Source of the DNA: Streptomyces sp. NBC_00569
Lineage (GTDB): Bacteria > Actinomycetota > Actinomycetes > Streptomycetales > Streptomycetaceae
Assembly: GCF_036345255.1 (NCBI RefSeq)
Contig: NZ_CP107783.1
Span: 620,001 to 684,000 of the forward strand
Length of the DNA stretch: 64,000 nt
Reading direction: 5' to 3'
Within the stretch, counting starts at the first letter, position 1. Every line of letters starts with the position of its first letter. Both the position numbers and the translations under genes were made by a program. This document shows, one piece after another, positions 27,242-36,129 of the stretch. The notes under the pieces are model-generated. The model made no database searches. It was not told where the DNA came from and worked only from the letters and a program-made list of their open reading frames with translations.

Positions 27242-28596
27242 CCGCAACCGTCGCCGCCGGCCCCGACGCCGCTGCCGCCCCGCGTGTCTCGGTGGCGCGC
27301 GGCTACCGTTTCGAGCTGGTCAAGCTGGTCTCGCAATGGCGGATCCGGCTGCTGGTCCTCGCCTGCTGGATCGCGCCGGCGCTCTTCGTCGCCGCCGTGA
27401 GTCAGCAGAGTTCGCTCCCCGTCGACACGCTCTTCGGCCGCTGGATGCACGCCACGGGATGGGCCGGTTCGCTGGTGGTCCTCGGATTCTCGGGCACCTG
27501 GGCGCTCCCGCTGCTGACTTCGGTGGTCGCCGGTGACGTGTTCGCCTCCGAGGACCGGCTCGGCACCTGGCGCCATCTGCTCGTCGCGGTCCGCTCGCCC
27601 CGCCGGATCTTCGCGGCGAAGGCACTGGCCAGCCTCACCGTCATCCTGCTGCTCGTGGCCGGGCTGGCCTGTTCCGGCGCGGCCGGCGGGGTCGTGACGG
27701 TCGGCAACCAGCCGCTGGTCGGGCTCGACGGCCACCTGTTGTCGCCGGGAGACGCGGCCGTTCAGGTTCTGCTCGCCTGGGTCTGTGTCCTCGCCCCGAC
27801 GCTGGCCTTCGCCGCGATCGGACTGCTCGGGTCCGTCGCGCTCGGGCGCTCACCGATGGGGCTCCTGCTGCCCATGCTCGTCGCGCTCACGACGCAGCTC
27901 GCCCAGATGCTGCCGCTCCCCGTCTCCGTACGCCTCGCTCTGCCGAGCTACGCCTTCATCGCCTGGAACGGTCTGTTCACCAGCCCGGCACAGCTCGGTC
28001 CACTGCTCATTGGCATCGTTGTCAGCCTGCTGTGGGCGGTGACCGCGACCGCGCTGGCCTATGTCCTGTTCCTGAGGCGGGACTTCACCGATCTGACGCA
28101 CGACGGCTCGGGGCGCCGCGCCGTCACCGTCGGAGCCCTGCCGCTCGTCGGTCTCCTCGTTCTGACGGCCGTCGTCGTCGCCCCGGCGACCTCGGCCACG
28201 GGCTCCGGGATCGAGCAGGACAAGGTGCAGCGCTCGGTCGCCACGGCATTCGCTCATCTCTACCGCCTGCAGACCGAGCAGCTCAACCGACCCGCCGTCA
28301 CCGAAGCCCAGCTCAAGGCGAGCGCTGCGTGCACCAAGGGCAGCGTCGGTGTCGCGGCCGAGGGGCCGGGCAACGACTGGCGCTGCGTCGTGTCCTGGCA
28401 TCTCCCCGACGTCGAGGCCACCGGGTCGGCCATCTATCAGCTCGACATCACCGCTGACGGGCGGTTCATGGCCGACGGCGATGGACCGAAGGAAGTGAAC
28501 GGCTACTTCCTGGTGCGGACCCCGACCGGGGACGGACCGAACCCGCTCTGGCAGTTCGACGGCAACGTCGAGCTGTTCTCTACCTCGAAGGGATAA
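27238..28596 (+). CDS. ABC transporter permease with a C-terminal extracytoplasmic domain
   Basis: A 452-residue membrane subunit. About six helices span residues 30-315, with the characteristic LVKLVSQWRIRLLVL entry and the EDRLGTWRHLLVAVRSPRRI cytoplasmic loop. After a last helix (about 298-315), about 135 residues appear to lie outside the membrane. These include two Cys (ACTKGS, DWRCVV) and a strand-rich region resembling small secreted beta domains. Such a tail is unusual for this permease class. It is followed after four bases by the beta-propeller phosphoesterase, so the three genes form an operon. Confidence 0.88.
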   Translation: MTATVAAGPDAAAAPRVSVARGYRFELVKLVSQWRIRLLVLACWIAPALFVAAVSQQSSLPVDTLFGRWMHATGWAGSLVVLGFSGTWALPLLTSVVAGDVFASEDRLGTWRHLLVAVRSPRRIFAAKALASLTVILLLVAGLACSGAAGGVVTVGNQPLVGLDGHLLSPGDAAVQVLLAWVCVLAPTLAFAAIGLLGSVALGRSPMGLLLPMLVALTTQLAQMLPLPVSVRLALPSYAFIAWNGLFTSPAQLGPLLIGIVVSLLWAVTATALAYVLFLRRDFTDLTHDGSGRRAVTVGALPLVGLLVLTAVVVAPATSATGSGIEQDKVQRSVATAFAHLYRLQTEQLNRPAVTEAQLKASAACTKGSVGVAAEGPGNDWRCVVSWHLPDVEATGSAIYQLDITADGRFMADGDGPKEVNGYFLVRTPTGDGPNPLWQFDGNVELFSTSKG

Positions 28597-28600
28597 GTTC

Positions 28601-31363
28601 ATGCAGGTCACACGCCGTCGCAGGCGTGCCGCGAAGGCCCGATCCGGTCTTCTCGGCAGACGCATCGGCCGCCGGACGCCGCTGGCCACGGCCGGTATCA
28701 CGGCTCTGGCCCTCACCGCCGCGGGCACCGCTTTCGCCCAGACGCACCAGTTCGGCACCGACCAGGTCGGCCAGACGACGCGTCAGGGCCAGGTCATCTC
28801 CAGCGACCAGTACATCGCCCCGTACGGGGACCGTCTCGTCGTCGACAACGGCAAGATCATGTCGTCCTCGGTCAGCCCGGACGGCACCCACCTCGCGGCC
28901 TCGATCACCGACGGCGGCATGGCGCTGTCGATCGTGGACCTCAAGAGCTGGAAGGTGCAGCAGCTCGTCGGCAACTCCGCCTCGGCCGACCTGCGGATCA
29001 GCGGCAACGACGTGGGCCAGGAAGGCCCCACGTATTCGCCCGACGGTTCGCAGCTGTGGCTGGGCCAGATCGACGGATACACCAGGTTCACCGTGAACCC
29101 GGACGGCAGCGTCGCCGATCCGACGTCCGTCAAGATCCCGGCGGACGGGCCCAAGCACGCGCTGGTGGGCGAGCCGGTGTTCTCGCCCGACGGCTCCACC
29201 GTGTACTCGGCGGTCAACGGCCAGAACCGCGTCGTCGCCATCGACGCCGCGACCGGCACCGTCCGGCAGAGCTGGTCCGTGGGCAACGCCCCGCGTGACA
29301 TGGCCGAGGTCGGCGGCAAGCTCTACGTCAGCAACGAGGGCGGGCGTCCTGCGAAGCCCGGCGACACCACGATCAACTCGTACAACACCCAGGTGCCCGC
29401 CGACCAGGTGACCGCCTCCACCACCACCGGCACGGTCAGCGTCATCGACCTGGCGAACCCGGATGCCGCCGTATCGAGCATCAAGGTCGGTCTCCACCCG
29501 ACCGCGCTGTACGCCAAGAAGAACGCGCTGTTCGTCACCAACACGGCCACCAACGACGTGTCGGTCATCGACACGACCAAGAACAAGGTCGTGCAGACCG
29601 TCGCCACGCAGCCGTGGCCGGAGTCGTCGGTCGGATACGAGCCCGACGCGGTGACGCTCACCGACGACGGTCATCTGCTGGTGACGCTCGGCCGCGCCAA
29701 CGCGGTCGCCGTCTACCGGTACACGACCCCGCAGGAGCCGGTCAGTTACGTCGGCCTGCTCCCGACGGACTACTTCCCCGCCGAGATCGCCACCGTCGGC
29801 AAGCAGGTGGTCGTCTCCAACACCCGTGGAATCGACGCCCGCCGCCCCACGAGCGGCGCCGGCCACGCCACCCACGACACGACGTCGAGCGTGCAGCGGT
29901 TCACCCTGCCGAACGACCGCGTCATCAAGTCCGAGACGGCCAAGGTCTTCCAGCAGAACGGCTGGACCCGCGGCTCGGTCACACTGGCCCACGGCAAGGA
30001 CAAGAAGAAGCCGAAGCCCGTGCCGGTCCCTCAGCGGCTCGGAGACCCGTCGACGATCAAGCACGTGTTCCTGATCGTCAAGGAGAACCGGACCTACGAC
30101 CAGGTCCTGGGTGACGTCCCGGAGGGCAACGGCGACCCGTCGCTCGCTCAGTTCGGCGAGAACGTGACGCCGAACCAGCACGCCCTGGCCAAGCAGTTCG
30201 GCCTGTACGACAACACGTACGACATCGGCACGAACTCCGCCGAGGGCCACAACTGGCTGATGCAGGCCGACAATCCGGAGTACACCGAGTCCTCGGCCGG
30301 CGAGTACGCGCGCAGTTACGACACCGAGGACGACGCACTCGGCCACCAGCGCACCGGCTTCATCTGGACCGGCGCCCAGGCGGCCGGGAAGTCCGTACGG
30401 GACTTCGGCGAGTTCCAGCAGTTCCTGACGAAGCCGGCGGACGCGAGCTGGCAGAACCTGTACTGCGACTCCAAGAACATGGGGGCGACCGGGCAGGACA
30501 CCGCCTACCCCCTGATGTCGTCCTCGCCCATCCCGTCCCTCAACTCGGTGTCGGTGCACGGGTTCCCGAAGTTCGACACGAGCGTCCCGGACATCTACCG
30601 GTCCGAGATCTGGAAGCGTGACTTCGAGAAGAACGGGCCGGCCAACCTGAACATGTTCTGGCTGTCCAGCGACCACACCGGCGGTCCGGCGAACGCCGCC
30701 GCCCAGGTCGCGGACAACGACCTCGCGGTCGGCAGGATGGTCGACGAGATCTCGCACAGCAAGTACTGGAAGGACTCGGCGATCTTCGTCGTCGAGGACG
30801 ACTCCCAGGCCGGCCTCGACCACGTCGACGGCCACCGCGCCCCGATCCAGATCATCAGCCCGTGGGCCAGGCACGGTGTGGTCGACAGCCACTACTACTC
30901 GCAGATCACGATGATCCGCACCATCGAGCAGATCCTCGGGGTCCACCCGATGAACCAGAAGGACAGCGCGGCCAGCCCGATGCGTGGGGCGTTCAGCCAG
31001 AAGGCGGACGTCACGCCGTTCAAGGCGCTGCCCAACCGGACCTCGCTCACCGGGGGCCTGAAGACCCCGCCCTCCTGCGGTCTGGACACCCCGGCCCCGC
31101 AGAACCCCGATGCCGCTCCGGCGCCCTCGGCGAAGGTGCCGGCGGACAAGCAGAAGCTCGCGGCGCAGTGGGACGCCTGGAAGTCGCAGCAGCGGCTGAC
31201 CGGGCGTGACGCCAAGCCCGACTTCGCGAACCCCGCGCAGATGAACCACTTCACGTGGTACCAGACGCACGAGTGGTCGAAGCCGTACCCCGGCGAGAGC
31301 AAGATCTTCGCCCCGAAGGACGTGCCGGGCGCCTACATCCCGTCACCGGAATCCGACGGGTGA
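28601..31363 (+). CDS. Secreted bifunctional YncE-type beta-propeller / phosphoesterase
   Basis: A 920-residue exported protein. It has an Arg-rich signal segment and hydrophobic stretch ending TAAGTAFAQ (about 25-47). A seven-bladed YncE-like propeller (about 60-460) has repeated SPDGS and VIDLAN motifs. A C-terminal alkaline-phosphatase-superfamily phosphoesterase (about 480-800) has KHVFLIVKENRTYDQVLGD, EGHNWLMQADNPEY and VVEDDSQAGLDHVDGHR metal-site regions. Likely hydrolyses a phosphate ester outside the cell; substrate unknown. It is the last gene of the ABC operon and is followed by a strong hairpin. Confidence 0.9.
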   Translation: MQVTRRRRRAAKARSGLLGRRIGRRTPLATAGITALALTAAGTAFAQTHQFGTDQVGQTTRQGQVISSDQYIAPYGDRLVVDNGKIMSSSVSPDGTHLAASITDGGMALSIVDLKSWKVQQLVGNSASADLRISGNDVGQEGPTYSPDGSQLWLGQIDGYTRFTVNPDGSVADPTSVKIPADGPKHALVGEPVFSPDGSTVYSAVNGQNRVVAIDAATGTVRQSWSVGNAPRDMAEVGGKLYVSNEGGRPAKPGDTTINSYNTQVPADQVTASTTTGTVSVIDLANPDAAVSSIKVGLHPTALYAKKNALFVTNTATNDVSVIDTTKNKVVQTVATQPWPESSVGYEPDAVTLTDDGHLLVTLGRANAVAVYRYTTPQEPVSYVGLLPTDYFPAEIATVGKQVVVSNTRGIDARRPTSGAGHATHDTTSSVQRFTLPNDRVIKSETAKVFQQNGWTRGSVTLAHGKDKKKPKPVPVPQRLGDPSTIKHVFLIVKENRTYDQVLGDVPEGNGDPSLAQFGENVTPNQHALAKQFGLYDNTYDIGTNSAEGHNWLMQADNPEYTESSAGEYARSYDTEDDALGHQRTGFIWTGAQAAGKSVRDFGEFQQFLTKPADASWQNLYCDSKNMGATGQDTAYPLMSSSPIPSLNSVSVHGFPKFDTSVPDIYRSEIWKRDFEKNGPANLNMFWLSSDHTGGPANAAAQVADNDLAVGRMVDEISHSKYWKDSAIFVVEDDSQAGLDHVDGHRAPIQIISPWARHGVVDSHYYSQITMIRTIEQILGVHPMNQKDSAASPMRGAFSQKADVTPFKALPNRTSLTGGLKTPPSCGLDTPAPQNPDAAPAPSAKVPADKQKLAAQWDAWKSQQRLTGRDAKPDFANPAQMNHFTWYQTHEWSKPYPGESKIFAPKDVPGAYIPSPESDG

Positions 31364-31390
31364 CTTAGGCGGAGCGCAGACTGAACCAAG

Positions 31391-31424
31391 GGCCCCTGAC
31401 CGGCGTCACCGCCGGCCGGGGGCC
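31391..31424. terminator. Bidirectional terminator hairpin
   Basis: GGCCCC-TGA-CCGGCG pairs with CGCCGG-CC-GGGGGCC around a short TCAC loop, giving two stacked stems. It lies 27 bases after the phosphoesterase stop and overlaps the end of the converging HxlR gene. Confidence 0.6.
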
Positions 31425-31795
31425 TCTTCCGTCCCCTCGGCGCCTGTCTCCTCCGCCCAGCGTCGGCTCCAGGCATGCAGGGGGGCGAGCGCCTCGACGA
31501 GATTCTCACCGAGCGGGGTGAGGTGATACGCGTCGTCCTTGAGAGCGAGCAGACGGGCGCCGGTCAACTCGTCGAGCCGGGTGCTGAGCACGCTGGAGGA
31601 CATGCGATCGCACCGCCGCTGCAGTTCACGGAACCCTGCCGGGGTGCGGCTCAGCTCCCACAGGATGCGCAGCGTCCAACGCCGCCCGAGGAGATCGAGT
31701 GCGGCCATGACCGGGCGACCCGACTCGGACCCTCGTACGGGTACGCCGGGCCTCGGCGTTCCCGCTTCCTTGCCCACTTCTTGTTCCCTGGCCAC
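31406..31795 (-). CDS. HxlR family transcriptional regulator
   Basis: A 129-residue winged-helix protein of the HxlR (DUF24) family. The core is MAALDLLGRRWTLRILWELSRTPAGFRELQRRCDRMSSSVLSTRLDELTGARLL with the usual LTPLGENLVEALAPLHAWSRRW end. The canonical N-terminal Cys near the helix start is not evident. Three GTG codons within repeated CAAGAAGTG units compete as starts; 31795 is preceded by GAGGAG at six bases. It is divergent from a carboxymuconolactone decarboxylase-like gene across a perfect palindrome. Confidence 0.85.
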   Translation of the reverse strand: MAREQEVGKEAGTPRPGVPVRGSESGRPVMAALDLLGRRWTLRILWELSRTPAGFRELQRRCDRMSSSVLSTRLDELTGARLLALKDDAYHLTPLGENLVEALAPLHAWSRRWAEETGAEGTEEAPGRR

Positions 31796-31822
31796 TTCTT
31801 GCTCCTCCTCGCCCACTTCTTG

Positions 31823-31864
31823 CGCTTCGATTTCAGAAGCATCATAGTGATTCTGAAATCGAAG
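31823..31864. promoter_or_regulatory. Perfect 15-bp inverted repeat, HxlR operator and divergent promoter
   Basis: GCTTCGATTTCAGAA (31823-31837) and its exact complement TTCTGAAATCGAAGC (31850-31864) flank a 12-base AT-rich spacer. The spacer contains TATGAT on the minus strand and CATAGT on the plus strand, both -10-like. Repressor binding would block both divergent genes. Confidence 0.75.
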
Positions 31865-31891
31865 CACGAGGGATGTAGGAGGCACGAAGGA

Positions 31892-32452
31892 ATGCCGCGC
31901 ATCGAACCGCTCACGCCGCCGTACCCCGACTCCATCGACCGCGCGCTCCGCCGATGGATGCCGCCCGGCGTGCCGCACGAACCGCTGACTCTCTTCCGGG
32001 TCCTGCACCGCAACCCGGAACTGGCCTCACGCATGTTCGCCCTGGGGGCCGGACTGCTGGGGCACGGACTCCTCCCCGACATCGATCGCGAGATCGTCAT
32101 CGCACGGGTGACCGCTCGCACCGGCTGCGCCTACGAGTGGGGCGTGCATGCCGCGGTCCTCGCCCAGCAGGCCGGACTCAGCCCGGAACAGCTCCGGGCG
32201 ACCACCGACATGGACACCAGCGTCACCGGTGCGTGGCCGCCGCGCCATGCGGCCCTGATCGACGCGATCGACGAACTGCACGACACGGCGCGCCTCTCGG
32301 AGTCCGCCTGGGGCGCCCTGCGCGAACACTACGAGGACGCCCAGCTCCTGGAGTTCCTCGTACTCGCCGGCTGGTACCGGACCATCAGCTGTCTGGCCAA
32401 CGGGCTGCTCCTGGAGGAGGAGAACTGGGGCGTGCCGTTCCCGGCGCGGTGA
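31892..32452 (+). CDS. Carboxymuconolactone decarboxylase family protein
   Basis: A 186-residue CMD/AhpD-like protein. The family core appears as LFRVLHRNPELASRMFALGAGLLGHGLLPDIDREIVIARVTARTGCAYEWGVHAAVLAQQAGLS. The single Cys of TGCAYEWGVHA occupies the position of the usual C-x-x-C-x-x-x-H, so only one of the two redox Cys is present; a peroxidase role is therefore doubtful. The fold also occurs in decarboxylases and unknown enzymes. The ATG at 31892 has GAAGGA upstream. It is divergent from HxlR and is its likely target. Confidence 0.85.
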   Translation: MPRIEPLTPPYPDSIDRALRRWMPPGVPHEPLTLFRVLHRNPELASRMFALGAGLLGHGLLPDIDREIVIARVTARTGCAYEWGVHAAVLAQQAGLSPEQLRATTDMDTSVTGAWPPRHAALIDAIDELHDTARLSESAWGALREHYEDAQLLEFLVLAGWYRTISCLANGLLLEEENWGVPFPAR

Positions 32453-32543
32453 CCACGAGCTGCCTGACCGACGGGGCCGGCTCGGTCCTCGCGAGTTGCC
32501 GGGCGGCTCCACGACCGGTCCGCCGTCGAGCCGGACAGACTCT

Positions 32544-34001
32544 TCAGACACCGGGCCGGTCGGCCGTCGCACGCCGCCGACGGAGCATCAGTCCCGCGTA
32601 GACCAGGGCTCCCAGGGACATTCCGACGGCTGCGGACAGGTCGGCGCCGCCGAGGGCGGCTGCGACCGGGCCGGTGTAGATGCCCGTGTTGGCGCACAGG
32701 AGCGCCGCCCCGACACCGATGGCCATCGCGGCGGCTCCGGCGGGATTCACGCCGTGCCAGTACCAGAAACGGCTGTGGGAGCTCTGGTCCTGCAACGCGA
32801 CTCCGTCGTAGCGGTTGCGGCGCAGCAGGATGTCCACGGCGTAGATCGTGAACCCTGGGCCGAGAAAGGCGACGGAGAGCTCCAGACCGCTGTTCATGGT
32901 GTCCAGGAAGTCGGACACGAACAGGGAGTAGAAGGTGAGGCCGAGCGCGATGGAGGCGTCGAAGATGACGGTGAACGCGCGGCTCCAGGGGATCCCGCCG
33001 GATTGAAGGGCCAGGCCGCCGCTGTACGCCGTGAGTACGTTGTTCGTGATCGAGCCGAAGATGACGATCAGCAGAAAGACCGGATAGAACCAGCCGGGCA
33101 CGACCGCCCTCAGTGACGTCTGCGCGTCGGTCATGTCCACCGCCGTCCCGGCCAGGACGCCGAGTCCGCTGAGCAGGACGGCGGGCACGAAACCGCCGAC
33201 GGCCGTCCACCAGCACACCGCCTTGCGTGACGCATCGGCGGGCAGATAGCGGGCGTAGTCGGCGCCGCTGCTCCAAGACAGGGGGCCACCCACCATGATC
33301 GTGAATCCCGAGGCGAGGACCACCCACAGCTCGTGGCCGTGGACCGCGGTGGCGGCAGGTGTGCGGTAGCCCCAGTCCGTGTGACGCAGCACGTAGTACG
33401 CCAGGACCACGACGCAGGCGGTCAGCGCCCAGGTGAACCAGATGCTGCACCGCATGATGGTGGCGTGCCCGTACACGCTGATGGAGAACGTCACGACGGC
33501 GGTGACCAGCACGATCGCCACCTTGACCGGGGTGTTCACGTCGATACCCAACTGCTCGGCAAGCGCGAACCCGGCGAGGGATCCCAGGGCCAGGCCGATC
33601 GCCTCGTAGGCCACCGCGACGGTCCACCCGAGCGTCACGTTGAGGAATCTGTTGCCGCGGACTCCGAACATCGCCCGCGTCACCACCCAGCTCGGCGTTC
33701 CGGAGCTTGGGCCGCTCGTCGCGAGGTACCCCACGCCCGCCCACAGCAGATTGCCGGCCACGATCACCGCGAAGGACTGCCAGATGTCGAGGCCGAGCAG
33801 CACCATCGCGCCACCCAGCACGATGTACAGGTAGCTCATGTTGGAGGCCGCCCACACCGCGAACAGGGAGCGTGGCCGACCGTGGCGGTCGGAGTCGGGG
33901 ATGTGGTCGACGCCGTGGGTCTCCACATGGCCGGCGCGGTCGGTGACCGGCTCGCCCGGCTCGGGTCCCTCACTGGTGCCGCCAGTTGCCCTCAACGCCA
34001 T
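32544..34001 (-). CDS. NCS1 family cytosine/purine permease
   Basis: A 485-residue polytopic protein of the nucleobase:cation symporter-1 family (CodB-like). About 12 helices are visible. Early motifs are FAVWAASNMSYLYIVLGGAMVLLGLDIWQSFAVIVAGNLLW and SGPSSGTPSWVVTRAMFGVRGNRF; DYARYLPADASRK in the middle is a strong NCS1 signature. The substrate is probably a nucleobase or a related heterocycle. GGAGGTCAGG directly precedes the ATG. It is divergent from a TetR gene, likely its regulator. Confidence 0.9.
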   Translation of the reverse strand: MALRATGGTSEGPEPGEPVTDRAGHVETHGVDHIPDSDRHGRPRSLFAVWAASNMSYLYIVLGGAMVLLGLDIWQSFAVIVAGNLLWAGVGYLATSGPSSGTPSWVVTRAMFGVRGNRFLNVTLGWTVAVAYEAIGLALGSLAGFALAEQLGIDVNTPVKVAIVLVTAVVTFSISVYGHATIMRCSIWFTWALTACVVVLAYYVLRHTDWGYRTPAATAVHGHELWVVLASGFTIMVGGPLSWSSGADYARYLPADASRKAVCWWTAVGGFVPAVLLSGLGVLAGTAVDMTDAQTSLRAVVPGWFYPVFLLIVIFGSITNNVLTAYSGGLALQSGGIPWSRAFTVIFDASIALGLTFYSLFVSDFLDTMNSGLELSVAFLGPGFTIYAVDILLRRNRYDGVALQDQSSHSRFWYWHGVNPAGAAAMAIGVGAALLCANTGIYTGPVAAALGGADLSAAVGMSLGALVYAGLMLRRRRATADRPGV

Positions 34002-34076
34002 CCTGACCTCCGGAAACCCGCTATTGGGACGCGCACCAGTTGCTTGTTGGGGCGGGAGTCAATAGCATCCCAGGTC

Positions 34077-34730
34077 ATGACGTCAACCTCACGGACCGGA
34101 CGACGCCGCTTGCCCGCCGGCGAGCGGCGCGCGGAGATATTGCGGGCCGCGAGCGAGATCGCCGTGAGCGAGGGCCTGGACAAGCTGACGGCGAAACGGG
34201 TCGCCCAGGCCGTGGGCGTCGTCCCGGGCCTGGTGGACTATCACTTCAAGTCCGCCGACGAACTCGTCGCCGCGGCCTTCAGCCACGCCGCGACCGCCGA
34301 CAACGACACGGTCTTCGAGCACGCGGCGCGATCGGACCACCCGGTGGACCAGGTGCGGCACTTGATGCAGGCGTGGCTGCACGAGGACCGCGACCCCGTC
34401 AGCCTGTTGTGGCTGGACGCCTGGCAGGCGAGCCGGCGCCGCCCCGCGCTGCTCACCGCGGTCACACGGCAGATGAAAGCCGCCCAGGACCGTCTGGAGG
34501 CACACATCGAGGCCGGCGTCTCACAAGGCTGCTTCCGCGTCGACAACGCCGGTTACGCCGCGATGCACATCCTCGTCCTCATCGACGGCCTCAGCCCGCA
34601 GGCCGCCATGCGCACGAAGATCGACTACGCCGAGGTCCGCGAGCTGATCACCGCGACCGCGGAACGCATCCTCGGGCTCGGCGAAGGCGCCCTCGCCGCG
34701 GCGCGGGACCACGACAGGACCGACACGTAG
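34077..34730 (+). CDS. TetR family transcriptional regulator
   Basis: A 217-residue TetR regulator. The N-terminal HTH is ILRAASEIAVSEGLDKLTAKRVAQAVGVVPGLVDYHFKSADELVAAAF, and the C-terminal ligand-binding region (about 80-205) includes WLDAWQASRRRPALLTAVTRQMKAAQDRLEAHIEAG, similar to the BetI-like C-terminal group. It is divergent from the NCS1 permease with a 75-base gap; partial CTATTG/CAATAG repeats there (34021-34026, 34060-34065) are weak operator candidates. A hairpin follows the stop. Confidence 0.88.
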   Translation: MTSTSRTGRRRLPAGERRAEILRAASEIAVSEGLDKLTAKRVAQAVGVVPGLVDYHFKSADELVAAAFSHAATADNDTVFEHAARSDHPVDQVRHLMQAWLHEDRDPVSLLWLDAWQASRRRPALLTAVTRQMKAAQDRLEAHIEAGVSQGCFRVDNAGYAAMHILVLIDGLSPQAAMRTKIDYAEVRELITATAERILGLGEGALAAARDHDRTDT

Positions 34731-34756
34731 CCAGGCGATCGGCCGACGCCACGCCC

Positions 34757-34781
34757 GGCCCGTCGGTCACGCCGACGGGCC
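34757..34781 (+). terminator. Terminator hairpin after the TetR gene
   Basis: GGCCCGTCGG and CCGACGGGCC form a perfect 10-bp stem around a five-base TCACG loop, 26 bases past the TetR stop and before the metallo-hydrolase. It should reduce readthrough. Confidence 0.55.
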
Positions 34782-34797
34782 CTGGACCCAAGGACAC

Positions 34798-35610
34798 ATG
34801 ATGGCAACCCATCCGGCACTCCCCGTGGTCCACGACTGGTTCAGGGTCACCACGATCGACAGCACCCTCACACTGATCGACGAACCCCACGTCCATGAAC
34901 TGCTCGACGCCAACACGTGGTTGGTCCGCGGCCGCGATCGCGATCTCCTCGTCGACTGCGGTCTGGGAGTGGGCGACCTTCCGGCGCTCCTGGCACGGCT
35001 CACCGATCGCGAACCGACCGTCGTCCTGACGCACGCCCACCTGGACCACATGGGTGGGGCCCACGCGTTCGCCCATTGCTGGGCACACCCGCTGGAAGCC
35101 GTGGAGTCACCGGAACTCGGATCGCTGCTCGGCTCTGTATGGGCCGCCCAAGGCGGCCTCCAGGACTTCGACCTGCCCCCGCTGCTGATCTCCGCGGTCC
35201 CGCACGCAGGCTACGACCCGTCGACGTACGAACTGCGCCCCGCACACGTCACGCGTCACCTCCCCGACGGTGACCGCATCGATCTCGGTGACCGCGCGCT
35301 GGCCGTGCTGCATCTGCCGGGCCACAGTCCGGGCGGCATCGCCCTCTTCGACGCATCCGACGGGACTCTGTTCAGCGGCGACGTCGTGTACGACGACGTA
35401 CTCCTCGACGAGCTGCCGGGTTCCGACCGTGAGAAGTACGTCCGCACCATGAGACGCCTGCGCGAGCTGCCGGTCCGGATCGTCCGCCCGGGCCACGGTC
35501 CCAGCTTCGACCGGCAGCGGCTCTGCCGGATCGTCGACAACTACATCGCCTCGGCGAAGGCGCGGGCCGAAGGCGGCTCGCAGGAGCCGGAGTTCGGCCG
35601 GGAGACCTAG
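34798..35610 (+). CDS. MBL-fold metallo-hydrolase
   Basis: A 270-residue metallo-beta-lactamase-fold hydrolase. The zinc site is THAHLDHMGG (His79, His81, Asp83, His84), followed by LPGHSPGGIALFD, the metal ligand in LFSGDVVYDD, and the final PGHGPSFDR histidine. Substrate unknown; family members cleave thioesters, lactones or phosphoesters. AAGGA precedes tandem ATG codons, so the start may be 34798 or 34801. It is downstream of TetR and near the NCS1 permease, so it may process the transported compound. Confidence 0.88.
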   Translation: MMATHPALPVVHDWFRVTTIDSTLTLIDEPHVHELLDANTWLVRGRDRDLLVDCGLGVGDLPALLARLTDREPTVVLTHAHLDHMGGAHAFAHCWAHPLEAVESPELGSLLGSVWAAQGGLQDFDLPPLLISAVPHAGYDPSTYELRPAHVTRHLPDGDRIDLGDRALAVLHLPGHSPGGIALFDASDGTLFSGDVVYDDVLLDELPGSDREKYVRTMRRLRELPVRIVRPGHGPSFDRQRLCRIVDNYIASAKARAEGGSQEPEFGRET

Positions 35611-35706
35611 GACGTGCGCCGGATGGGCGAAAGATCGCTTGCTCGTTAGGCTCGGCGTACGACCTGCCAGTTGGAAAGAAGTTCTCACCCATCAGGAGTT
35701 GACACG

Positions 35707-36117
35707 ATGCCGGCCAACGCCGCGGCTCATGTACGCATCGCCCGTCCGTCGCGTGACCTCGCAGCGGCGGAGCGCTTCTGGATCTCGGGACTCGGCCTCG
35801 ACGTCCTGTACCGGCATGCGTCGGACGGCACGCCTGACGACCACTCACTTCTCATGGCCGGCTGGCCTGATGCGGCCTGGCACCTGGAACTCGTCCACGA
35901 TCCCGCCGCACCCGTGGAGCCGCGGCCGACCGCCGAGGATCTACTGGTGATCTACCTCGGCGAACCGGTACCGGACTCCCTCGTGGAACGCCTCGAACAG
36001 CACGGCGGCAAGCGGGTTCCGGCGCACAACCCTTACTGGGACACGTGGGGTGTGGCGATCCAGGACCCGGACGGCTACCTGCTGGTGCTGTCCACCCGCG
36101 ACTGGTCCAACTCCTAG
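35707..36117 (+). CDS. VOC (glyoxalase/bleomycin-resistance) family protein
   Basis: A 136-residue VOC-fold protein with two beta-alpha-beta-beta-beta units: AHVRIARPSRDLAAAERFWISGLGLDVL opens the first, and GGKRVPAHNPYWDTWGVAIQDPDGYLLVLS closes the second with the usual DPDGY. Substrate unknown. AGGAG nine bases before the ATG at 35707 supports this start. It converges with the GntP permease 12 bases away. Confidence 0.85.
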   Translation: MPANAAAHVRIARPSRDLAAAERFWISGLGLDVLYRHASDGTPDDHSLLMAGWPDAAWHLELVHDPAAPVEPRPTAEDLLVIYLGEPVPDSLVERLEQHGGKRVPAHNPYWDTWGVAIQDPDGYLLVLSTRDWSNS

Positions 36118-36129
36118 CGCTCGCTCCCG

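Noticed and set aside
28580..31270. A minus-strand frame of about 900 codons opposite the phosphoesterase
   Set aside because: Antisense shadow with Arg/Val-rich composition and no family motif.
34021..34065. CTATTG/CAATAG half-repeats between the NCS1 permease and TetR, considered as an operator
   Set aside because: Only six bases match and the spacing is long; too weak to list as a feature.
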